Source: Cellulomonas terrae
Lineage (GTDB): Bacteria; Actinomycetota; Actinomycetes; Actinomycetales; Cellulomonadaceae
DNA: 64,000 nt
NCBI RefSeq assembly: GCF_007990265.1
Contig: NZ_BJWH01000017.1
Location: forward strand, 30,072-94,071
Reading direction: 5' to 3'
Of the stretch, positions 1 through 6,137 are shown piece after piece. Both the position numbers and the translations under genes were made by a program. The notes below the pieces were generated by a model. The model searched no databases. It was not told the DNA's origin and saw nothing but the letters and a program-made list of their open reading frames with translations. The first letter of the stretch is position 1. Each line of letters starts with the position of its first letter.

Positions 1-483
1 CGCGCAGACCTCGCCGACGATCCGGTGGTCGCGGTGGCCGTCGCCCCGCCACGTCGCGACGAGCTGGTCGACGGGGCCGCCGTCCGCCAGCAGCGCGCGC
101 AGGTCGTCCTCGATCGCGTCACGGACCTCGCGCAGTCCGCCGTCCGGGTGGCCCAGCAGGGTGATCGGCGAGGCGGGGGACAGGAGGTTCACCGCCTCGA
201 CGACCTCCGCCCAGCGGCGTCCCGCGAGGGCGTCCGCGTCGAGTGTCGGGGAGCCCGGGTGGGAGCCGCCGCCGTCGGAGACGATCACGACCTCGGCCGG
301 GCAGCCGGCGTCGGCCAGCTCCGCCAGGATGCCGCCTGCACCGAGGGTCTCGTCGTCGGGGTGGGCGGCGACGACCACCGTGCGGCCCGTCCGCCGCAGC
401 GCCAGCGCGGGCAGGTCCCGGAACCGGGGGTCGGCGGTCCAGGCGGCGGCGGGCGTGCCCGGCGCGCGCCCGTCGAAGGTCAC
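1..483 (-). CDS. PIG-L family deacetylase (partial, C-terminus off window)
   Basis: The reading frame opens at a GTG whose last two bases overlap the TGA of the upstream acyl-CoA dehydrogenase-like gene (GTGA coupling), and it runs open off the left edge; 161 residues are visible. Residues about 34-45 form a beta strand followed by AHPDDE, the zinc-binding signature of the PIG-L/LmbE family (Zn-dependent N-acetylglucosaminyl deacetylases such as MshB and Mca). A second metal/catalytic motif, HRDH, is at about 150-153, and a typical SDGGGSHPGS segment lies between. The family removes acetyl groups from amino sugars or sugar conjugates; the substrate here is unknown. Co-translation with an acyl-CoA dehydrogenase-like protein suggests a small glycoconjugate or natural-product modification operon. 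The family call is firm, the substrate is not. Confidence 0.85.
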   Translation of the reverse strand, partial: MTFDGRAPGTPAAAWTADPRFRDLPALALRRTGRTVVVAAHPDDETLGAGGILAELADAGCPAEVVIVSDGGGSHPGSPTLDADALAGRRWAEVVEAVNLLSPASPITLLGHPDGGLREVRDAIEDDLRALLADGGPVDQLVATWRGDGHRDHRIVGEVCA

Positions 484-1526
484 CACGGCGCCGCCTCGGA
501 CGCGAGCGCCCGTCCCGACGACACGTCGTCGCGCTCGGCGTGCTGCTGACGCACGTAGACCTGCAGGTCGGCGACGCGCTTGGCGTGCTCCGCCTCGAGC
601 GCCAGGGGTGCGGGACCGAGGGCGTGCGCCGCGCGGCCGAGCACGTCCTCGCAGACGCCCGCGACCGTCGCCCGGACCCGCTTGGCCAGCAGGCGGCCCT
701 GCGCGGCGTCGAGAGCATGGGCATCGACGAGCCCCGCCGCCTCGGCCAGGGCGCGCCGGGCGTCCTCGAGCCGGTGGTCGACCGCCCCGAGGTGCATCGC
801 CAGCAGCGGGTCGTCGCGTCGCGCCGCCTCGGCGTGCACCCGTCGAGCGATCCCGACCGCACCCCCGAACCAGCACGCGGCCACGCCGATCCCACCCCAC
901 CAGAACCCGGGGCGCTCCAGGTACCAGCCGGGTGCGCCGACCGGCGTCGCGGCGACGTCGTCGAACGCCACGGCCGTGCTGGGGATCTCCGTCAGCCCGC
1001 GCGACGCCCACTCCTGGTCGAGCAGCCGGACCCCGGGGTCGTGCAGGTCGACCGCGAACAGTGCTCGCCCGCCGTCGGCCAGGTGGGCCGTCACCAGCGC
1101 CGCGTCCAGCACGCCGGCCAGCGAGCACCACGGCTTGGTCCCGCGCAGCAGCCAGCCGCCGTCGTCGACCGCGTCCAGCCGTACCCCGGGACCCTCGGCT
1201 GCGAACACACCCCATGTGCGTCCGCCACGGTCGGGCACACCGGCCTGCGCGAGGATCGCGCGCGCGTCCAGGTGCGGCTCCACGGCGCGCGCGACGCCGA
1301 GGTCGGCGGCTCCCAGGGTCGCGAGGAGCTCCCACAGCTCACGCGTCGCACCCGTGCCGGGGAGCAGGTCGTCCGGCCACGGGGTGCGCAGGGCGTCGTC
1401 GACCGTGCGGGGGACGTCGGGCGACGGGCCGCTCTCACCGAACGGCGCCAGGCGCACGGCAGCATCGACCATCGTCGTCTCCGGGGCCGCTCCTCGGACC
1501 GCTTCTCGATCCGTCGTCCAGATCAT
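480..1526 (-). CDS. Acyl-CoA dehydrogenase-like protein
   Basis: A 348-residue product from the ATG at 1526. The order of segments resembles the acyl-CoA dehydrogenase fold: a helical N-terminus, a middle beta domain (DDGGWLLRGTKPWCSLAG, then a DLHDPGVRL stretch) and a helical C-terminus rich in Ala and Arg. The middle segment around GTKPWCS matches the G-x-K-x-x/S-G loop that contacts flavin in the family. The protein is shorter than classical enzymes (about 380) and I do not see the canonical catalytic Glu context, so the reaction is open. It is translationally coupled to the downstream PIG-L deacetylase gene, so the two probably act in one pathway. A more internal ATG (residue 19) is possible as the start. 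Confidence 0.7.
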   Translation of the reverse strand: MIWTTDREAVRGAAPETTMVDAAVRLAPFGESGPSPDVPRTVDDALRTPWPDDLLPGTGATRELWELLATLGAADLGVARAVEPHLDARAILAQAGVPDRGGRTWGVFAAEGPGVRLDAVDDGGWLLRGTKPWCSLAGVLDAALVTAHLADGGRALFAVDLHDPGVRLLDQEWASRGLTEIPSTAVAFDDVAATPVGAPGWYLERPGFWWGGIGVAACWFGGAVGIARRVHAEAARRDDPLLAMHLGAVDHRLEDARRALAEAAGLVDAHALDAAQGRLLAKRVRATVAGVCEDVLGRAAHALGPAPLALEAEHAKRVADLQVYVRQQHAERDDVSSGRALASEAAPW

Positions 1527-1627
1527 CACCGCCACCCGACGCGCGCGCGACCTGGGACGACACCCGTGCGCGGACCGAGTCCCGCGTGGCAAGGTCGGAG
1601 CGTGCACCCGAGCGCCGGACCGGTCCG
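1527..1627. other. Divergent intergenic region
   Basis: This stretch separates the leftward acyl-CoA dehydrogenase-like gene from the rightward coiled-coil gene and must hold both promoters. I see no convincing -35/-10 pair, no inverted repeat and no strong ribosome binding site in front of the ATG at 1628. Confidence 0.4.
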
Positions 1628-2662
1628 ATGAGCGAGCTCGACGAGGTCGTCGACGACCTCTACTCCGGTGCGCCCGCCGACTTCATCGCGCGCCGGGACG
1701 CCGCGGTCAAGGCGGCGCGCGCCGACAAGGACCGCGAGCTGGCGACCGCCATCGGCGAGCTGCGCAAGCCGACCGTGTCCGCCTGGCTGGTCAACCTCCT
1801 GGTCCGCGACGACGCTGCGCTCGCCGGCCAGATCGTCGCGCTCGGCGAGGGGCTGCGCGACGCCGAGAAGTCGCTCGACGGTCCCGCCCTGCGCGAGCTG
1901 TCGAAGCAGCGCCGCCAGCTGGTCCGCTCGCTGGTCGCGCGTGCCCGCAAGCTCGCGCAGCCGACCGGGCAGAAGATCGGCGACGCCGTCGTGCAGGAGC
2001 TCGACGCGACCCTCACCGCGGCCCTGGCAGATCCCGCCGTCGCCCGCGAGGTGGTCTCCGGCCGGCTGACCGCCGCGCGCGAGTACGCGGGGTTCGGCAG
2101 CGCGGACACGTCGGACAGCCCGGCCCCCGCCGCGACGCCCGCGCCGAAGCCCGCGAAGCCGCCGAAGCCGGCCAAGCCGACGCCGGCGCGCGGGAAGCTC
2201 CGGCTGGTGGGCGAGGAGGAGCGGGCCGAGCCGCCCGGCGAGACGGCCGCGGAGCGCGACCGCCGCCGTCGCCGCGAGGAGCGCGAGCAACGCGCGCGCG
2301 ACGAGGCGCAGGCAGCGTGGGAGCAGGCGGAGCGTGCGACGACCGAGGCGAGGCGTCGTCACGACGCAGCGGTCGCGGCTCGCGACGAGAGCGCCGCCGA
2401 GGTCGAACGCGCCGAGGCGGCCGCCGCCCGTGCCCACGAGGAGGAGGACGACCTCGTCCGCGCGCTCGCGGAGGCCCGTCGCAAGCTCGCCGCCGCCGGG
2501 AAGGCCGCCGCCGTCGCGGACAAGGAGGTCGGCACCGCGCAGCAGACCCTCCGGGCCGACGAGCGCGAGCTCACGACGGCGGAACGCGAGCTCCACCGCG
2601 CCGAGCGCGCGCGTGACTCCGCCGCGGCCGCCCGGGAGGCGACGGCGTCGTCGGACGGCTGA
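1628..2662 (+). CDS. Coiled-coil protein of unknown function
   Basis: A 344-residue, highly charged protein that I do not recognise. Residues 1-160 are helical with a conserved-looking core (KPTVSAWLVNLLVR at about 50-63). Residues 165-205 form a Pro/Ala/Lys-rich linker (PKPAKPPKPAKP). The C-terminal 140 residues are an uninterrupted Ala/Glu/Arg coiled coil with many heptads. There is no signal peptide or membrane segment, so a cytoplasmic location is expected. The division into a structured N-terminal domain, a flexible linker and a long coiled coil suggests a scaffold or nucleic-acid-associated protein, but no catalytic motif is visible. The ATG is used because it is the first in-frame start after the divergent promoter region. 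Confidence 0.7.
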   Translation: MSELDEVVDDLYSGAPADFIARRDAAVKAARADKDRELATAIGELRKPTVSAWLVNLLVRDDAALAGQIVALGEGLRDAEKSLDGPALRELSKQRRQLVRSLVARARKLAQPTGQKIGDAVVQELDATLTAALADPAVAREVVSGRLTAAREYAGFGSADTSDSPAPAATPAPKPAKPPKPAKPTPARGKLRLVGEEERAEPPGETAAERDRRRRREEREQRARDEAQAAWEQAERATTEARRRHDAAVAARDESAAEVERAEAAAARAHEEEDDLVRALAEARRKLAAAGKAAAVADKEVGTAQQTLRADERELTTAERELHRAERARDSAAAAREATASSDG

Positions 2663-2693
2663 CGGTGTCGGTGGTCACGGGGAGGATGGGCGC

Positions 2694-3287
2694 ATGGCAG
2701 GCAGGGACGACGCCCCGCAGGTGCACGCGGAGACGGTCGAGGAGTGGCGCGAGTGGCTGCTCGCGCACCACGCGACCGAGTCCGGGGCGTGGCTGGTGTC
2801 GTGGAAGACCCCTACCGGCAAGCCGTCCGTGAAGTACGAGCTCGCGGTCGAGGAAGCGCTCTGCGTGGGCTGGATCGACTCAGCCGGCCGCACGCTCGAC
2901 GACGAGCGCCGCGCGCTCTGGTTCACGCGGCGCAAGCCCGGCAGCGGCTGGGCGCGGACCAACAAGGAACGGATCGTCCGGCTGGAGGCCGAGGGGCGCA
3001 TGCTGCCGGCGGGCCGCGCGGTGATCGACGCGGCGAAGGCCGACGGCTCCTGGACGTTGCTCGACGACGTCGAGAACCTGATCGTGCCCGACGACCTCGC
3101 GGCGGCGTTCGAGCGGCACCCCGGGTCGCGGCAGAACTTCGACGCCTTCCCGCCGTCAGCCCGTCGCGCCATCCTCGAGTGGATCGTGCAGGCCAAGCGC
3201 GAGACCACGCGGGCGGCCCGGCTGGAGGAGACGGCACGGCTGGCGGCGCAGGACGTGCGGGCGAACCAGTGGACACCCAAGGCGTAG
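2694..3287 (+). CDS. YdeI/OmpD-associated family protein
   Basis: The 197-residue product has the typical layout of the YdeI (bacteriocin-protection / OmpD-associated) family: an N-terminal FHAET-like opening (VHAETVEEWREWL), the block ALCVGWIDSAGRTLD at about 62-76, the block WFTRRKPGSGWARTN at about 83-97, and a C-terminal segment rich in aromatic and basic residues (FPPSARRAILEWI). Such proteins are small, cytoplasmic and common in soil actinobacteria; their molecular activity is not well defined, although some members are linked to resistance to antimicrobial peptides. GGGGAGG lies 9-10 nt upstream of the ATG. It follows the coiled-coil gene by 31 bp and may be co-transcribed. Confidence 0.85.
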   Translation: MAGRDDAPQVHAETVEEWREWLLAHHATESGAWLVSWKTPTGKPSVKYELAVEEALCVGWIDSAGRTLDDERRALWFTRRKPGSGWARTNKERIVRLEAEGRMLPAGRAVIDAAKADGSWTLLDDVENLIVPDDLAAAFERHPGSRQNFDAFPPSARRAILEWIVQAKRETTRAARLEETARLAAQDVRANQWTPKA

Positions 3288-3306
3288 GGCCAGGTCAGGG
3301 GCCGCT

Positions 3307-3336
3307 TTGGTGGTGGGCCACCCGCACGGGTACCCT
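3307..3336 (+). promoter_or_regulatory. Candidate promoter of tRNA-Ser
   Basis: TTGGTG at 3307-3312 and TACCCT at 3331-3336 are separated by 18 bp and would start transcription about 5 nt before the tRNA. Spacing and position fit a housekeeping promoter; the -10 lacks an A at the usual position. Confidence 0.45.
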
Positions 3337-3347
3337 GTGCTGGTCCT

Positions 3348-3436
3348 GGAGACGTCGCATAGCCCGGTCTAGTGCGCGACCCTGCTAAGGTCGTGAAGGC
3401 GCAAGCCTTCCGTGGGTTCAAATCCCACCGTCTCCG
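3348..3436 (+). tRNA. tRNA-Ser(GCT)
   Basis: The 7-bp acceptor stem GGAGACG / CGTCTCC closes the gene, with discriminator G at 3436. The anticodon stem-loop CGACC-CTGCTAA-GGTCG carries anticodon GCT, reading AGC/AGU serine codons. A long variable arm (GAAGGCGCAAGCCTTC) follows, as required of class II serine tRNAs, and the T-arm GTGGG-TTCAAAT-CCCAC is complete. CCA is not encoded. It has its own promoter-like boxes upstream and a hairpin terminator downstream. Confidence 0.96.
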
Positions 3437-3444
3437 CCCTTCAG

Positions 3445-3475
3445 AACAGCCCGAGCCCTCAGGGTTCGGGCTGTT
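3445..3475. terminator. Hairpin terminator after tRNA-Ser, overlapping end of ltrA
   Basis: AACAGCCCGAGCCC pairs with GGGTTCGGGCTGTT across a 3-nt loop (14 bp with one G-T pair). It ends the tRNA transcript and overlaps the last codons of the convergent LtrA gene, so it can serve both strands. Confidence 0.75.
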
Positions 3476-4688
3476 GCTGCGTCCGGGCCCGCCGGTCGAC
3501 CACGACGTCGCCGACGATGACCGCGAGCAGCACCCCGTTCGACACCCAGTTCAGCGCCAGCGGCGTCATCGCGTCCCGCACCAGGAACACCCCCAGCACC
3601 ACGACGACGCCGACCAGGTGCGGCGCCGACCACGGGCCGCCGGTGGCTCGTCGGAAGAACGCGTTGCCCAGCAGGTAGACGGCCGCCGCGCCGCAGATCA
3701 GCCCGGCCGTCCACGTGCTGGTGTGCCCGAGGGGGTGCTGCAGGACCAGCTCGTCGGCGACCGCGGTGAGCACGATGCCCGCGACCAGCAGGTACGGCAC
3801 GTAGGTGTAGGCGGTCTGCGCGACCATCCCGGGGTTGGTGTGCGACGCGAAGTACTCCGTGGCCGACCGCTCCGCCCGATCGAAGAACAGCAGCCACATG
3901 AGCACGGTGCTGGCGAACGCGGCGAGGAAGGCGAACAGGGTGGTGGCGTCGAGCTCCAGCTCGCCGAACGCGGTCCCGGTCACGATGATCGACTCGCCCA
4001 GGCTGATGATGAGGAACAGCGAGACCCGCTCGGCCATGTGCGAGCCACGGACGGACCAGGTGGTCGGGTCCGTCGGCCCCATCCCCGGCACCCAGAACAG
4101 GGCACGGGGGCCGACGACGTCGATGAGTGCTGCGACGACCCAGAGCACCAGCCGCATCTGGTCGTCGGCGAGCGCGCCCGCGATCCAGAACGCCCCGGAC
4201 ACGCTCAGCCACACGGTGATGCGGAGGAAGTTGACCGCGTTCTCCGGCCAGTGCCGGCCCATCGCCCACGTCGTGAAGAGGGTCCGCCCCACCTGGATGA
4301 GCACGTACGGCACGGCGAACAGCAGCGCCTTGTCCTCGAACGCCTCCGGGATCGCGCTCGACATGAGCAGGCCCAGCCCCATGAGGACCAGCAGCATCGT
4401 GCGGACCGGCACGGTGTCGGGGTTCAGCCAGTTGGTCACCCACGTGGTGTCGATCCACAGCCACCACACCGCCCAGCCGAGGATCAGCGTGTGCACGAGG
4501 GTGGTCAGGTCCGGGTGCGCGATGAGGTCGTGCGACAGCTGCGTGACCGCGAAGACGAACACCAGGTCGAAGAACAGCTCGATGTACCCGACGCGGCTGC
4601 TGTCGTGCCCGTCGCCGTGCCGCAGCACGTCGGCCCGCATGCCCCAGCGCCCGCCGCCCGTGCCGATGCGGTTCGTGGTCGACGACAT
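3459..4688 (-). CDS. Low temperature requirement protein A (LtrA) family membrane protein
   Basis: A 409-residue integral membrane protein with about ten to twelve hydrophobic segments. The N-terminal block VGYIELFFDLVFVFAVTQLSH at about 33-53 is the hallmark of the LtrA family, and SLFLIISLGESIIV further on is the second conserved block. LtrA was named from a Listeria mutant with a cold-growth defect; the biochemical role is unknown and it is common in actinobacteria. The ATG at 4688 is preferred because longer in-frame extensions would run into the tRNA-Arg on the opposite strand. It sits between two tRNA genes and points left, converging with tRNA-Ser. Confidence 0.9.
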   Translation of the reverse strand: MSSTTNRIGTGGGRWGMRADVLRHGDGHDSSRVGYIELFFDLVFVFAVTQLSHDLIAHPDLTTLVHTLILGWAVWWLWIDTTWVTNWLNPDTVPVRTMLLVLMGLGLLMSSAIPEAFEDKALLFAVPYVLIQVGRTLFTTWAMGRHWPENAVNFLRITVWLSVSGAFWIAGALADDQMRLVLWVVAALIDVVGPRALFWVPGMGPTDPTTWSVRGSHMAERVSLFLIISLGESIIVTGTAFGELELDATTLFAFLAAFASTVLMWLLFFDRAERSATEYFASHTNPGMVAQTAYTYVPYLLVAGIVLTAVADELVLQHPLGHTSTWTAGLICGAAAVYLLGNAFFRRATGGPWSAPHLVGVVVVLGVFLVRDAMTPLALNWVSNGVLLAVIVGDVVVDRRARTQQQPEP

Positions 4689-4734
4689 GGCCGCGATCCT
4701 GCCACGAGCGTGTGACGGCTCACGTGCATCCGGT

Positions 4735-4764
4735 TTGGGCGACCGGGCTCCTGGCCTGTATCGT
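4735..4764 (+). promoter_or_regulatory. Candidate promoter of tRNA-Arg
   Basis: TTGGGC (4735-4740) and TATCGT (4759-4764) lie 18 bp apart and would initiate around 4771, 17 nt before the mature tRNA. They fit the pattern seen at tRNA-Ser. Confidence 0.45.
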
Positions 4765-4787
4765 CGTCTCCGGCCCTGCGGGGTCAC

Positions 4788-4860
4788 GCGCCCGTAGCTC
4801 AATGGATAGAGCATCTGACTACGGATCAGAAGGTTGGGGGTTCGAGTCCCTTCGGGCGCA
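4788..4860 (+). tRNA. tRNA-Arg(ACG)
   Basis: A complete 73-nt cloverleaf: acceptor GCGCCCG / CGGGCGC with discriminator A, D-arm GCTC..GAGC, anticodon stem-loop TCTGA-CTACGGA-TCAGA with anticodon ACG (wobble A expected to become inosine, reading CGU/CGC/CGA), and T-arm GGGGG-TTCGAGT-CCCTT. CCA is not encoded. A perfect hairpin terminator follows 8 nt downstream. Confidence 0.97.
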
Positions 4861-4867
4861 CATCAGG

Positions 4868-4895
4868 AGGCGCGGTGCTCACGAGCACCGCGCCT
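4868..4895 (+). terminator. Terminator of tRNA-Arg
   Basis: AGGCGCGGTGCT and AGCACCGCGCCT form a perfect 12-bp stem around a 4-nt loop, with only a short T run after it. This is the usual form of intrinsic terminators in GC-rich actinobacteria. Confidence 0.85.
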
Positions 4896-5053
4896 TCGCT
4901 CGTTCTCGGTCCGCTCCCCGGCTGTCGACGACGTTCCGACGCGCCGACCGACCACGGGACTACCCCGGTCCGTCGCCGGGCCGACGCACGCGCCCGGACG
5001 ATCCGCCCGCGGGGCCACGCGCTCGCGGGGCGTCGCCGCGGACAGTGAGGAGC

Positions 5054-5590
5054 GTGACCCTCTATGTCGGCAGGCTCCCCGAGCGTGTGCGTCGTCGCCG
5101 TGCCCGCGCGGTCGTGATCGCCGCTGTCGCGCTGCTCTGTGCCACGGTCGCGTTCGTCGTCCACCTCCTCGGCGGGCTCGCCGCGAACGGGGCGGACGAC
5201 GTGCCAGGAGCAGCGACGGGTCTCGACCCCGAGCTGCAACGCCGGTTCGACATCGCGCAGGCAGCGGCGGCCACCGACGGGGTCGAGCTCAGGATGACCT
5301 CGGGGTGGCGGTCCGCCGCGGAGCAGCAGTCGCTCGTCGACGGCGCCGTCGAGAAGTACGGGTCGCTGGAGGAGGCGCGCCGCTGGGTGCTGCCGCCGGA
5401 GTCGTCGGCGCACGTCCAGGGGAAGGCGATCGACGTCGGGCCGACGGACGGCGCCCTGTGGCTGGAGCAGCACGGGTTCGAGCTCGGCCTGTGCCGGACC
5501 TATGCCAACGAGATGTGGCACTTCGAGATGCTCGCCGAGGGTGCGGCTGCCTGCCCCGAGATGCACCTGGACTCATCCGGTGGCTGGTGA
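5054..5590 (+). CDS. M15 family D-alanyl-D-alanine carboxypeptidase (VanY-like)
   Basis: The 178-residue product starts with a basic stretch followed by one hydrophobic segment (about 19-41), a signal anchor placing the rest outside the membrane. The catalytic domain has SAHVQGKAIDVGP at about 115-127 (the HxxxxxxD zinc-ligand motif of M15B enzymes) and MWHFEM near the end, with the third zinc ligand histidine. These enzymes trim the terminal D-Ala of peptidoglycan stems. The start is either the GTG at 5054 or the in-frame GTG at 5045; GAGGAG lies very close to the former, so the choice is uncertain. The last 18 bp overlap the convergent holin-like gene. Confidence 0.85.
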   Translation: MTLYVGRLPERVRRRRARAVVIAAVALLCATVAFVVHLLGGLAANGADDVPGAATGLDPELQRRFDIAQAAAATDGVELRMTSGWRSAAEQQSLVDGAVEKYGSLEEARRWVLPPESSAHVQGKAIDVGPTDGALWLEQHGFELGLCRTYANEMWHFEMLAEGAAACPEMHLDSSGGW

Positions 5591-5974
5591 GCCCCGCTTC
5601 GCCTGCACGCGGTTGCGCAGGAAGATCAGCGGCAGGATCAGCGTGCCGAGCATCGTCACGATCCACACCGTGAGCGAGCCGAACACCCACGCGGTCGTCC
5701 CGCTGATGGTCAGACCGTCGGAGACGAGGGTCGCGACGAACAGCGCGGCGACCGTCGAGACGAGGCCGACGGCACCCGTGAGCGCGTTCGCGTACTTGCG
5801 GGTCATGACCAGGAACCAGGGCGTGAGGATGCTCTGCAGGACGGCGAACACGAGGACCGCGACGAGGAACCCGGAGGCCGTCACGGTGAACCCGTCGACG
5901 ATCAACGACGCGATCCACAGCCCGAGGGCCGCCGACGCCAGGAAGATGAACGCCCGGATGAGGAACACGACCAT
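5573..5974 (-). CDS. Phage holin family (superfamily IV-like) small membrane protein
   Basis: A 133-residue, four-helix membrane protein beginning MVVFLIRAFIFLASAALGLW, with GlyThr-rich turns and a short basic C-terminal tail. It matches the mycobacterial-type four-TM phage holin family (PF04020), which in most genomes is a chromosomal gene unrelated to lysis. AAGGAG sits 8-9 nt upstream of the ATG. No endolysin, capsid or other phage gene lies nearby, so a phage role is not supported. Its function in the envelope is unknown. Confidence 0.8.
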   Translation of the reverse strand: MVVFLIRAFIFLASAALGLWIASLIVDGFTVTASGFLVAVLVFAVLQSILTPWFLVMTRKYANALTGAVGLVSTVAALFVATLVSDGLTISGTTAWVFGSLTVWIVTMLGTLILPLIFLRNRVQAKRGSPATG

Positions 5975-6137
5975 GAGCGCACCCGCTCCTTCGTCGGCGA
6001 CGGGCGCAGGACGGCTCCTGGCCCTGGGCTCACAGTAGGGACTGGCCGCGCACGGGCGCCAGGGTGTGACCAGTCCGTTTGTTACGAGTGGTCGCACGGG
6101 GAGGTTCTGGTCCGGGTCGCCCGCTACCGTGGCGAGG

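Noticed and set aside
161..1627. Long rightward frames across the PIG-L and acyl-CoA dehydrogenase region
   Set aside because: They are antisense shadows: Arg/Pro/Gly-rich, without domains, and opposite strands carry recognisable AHPDDE and dehydrogenase blocks.
3348..4860. tRNA-associated integration (att) site
   Set aside because: Neither tRNA has a duplicated 3' fragment nearby, and no integrase gene is found.
5573..5974. Prophage remnant signalled by a holin
   Set aside because: No integrase, capsid, terminase or endolysin is nearby. The M15 peptidase next door is a chromosomal carboxypeptidase type, and the holin-like family is widespread on actinobacterial chromosomes.
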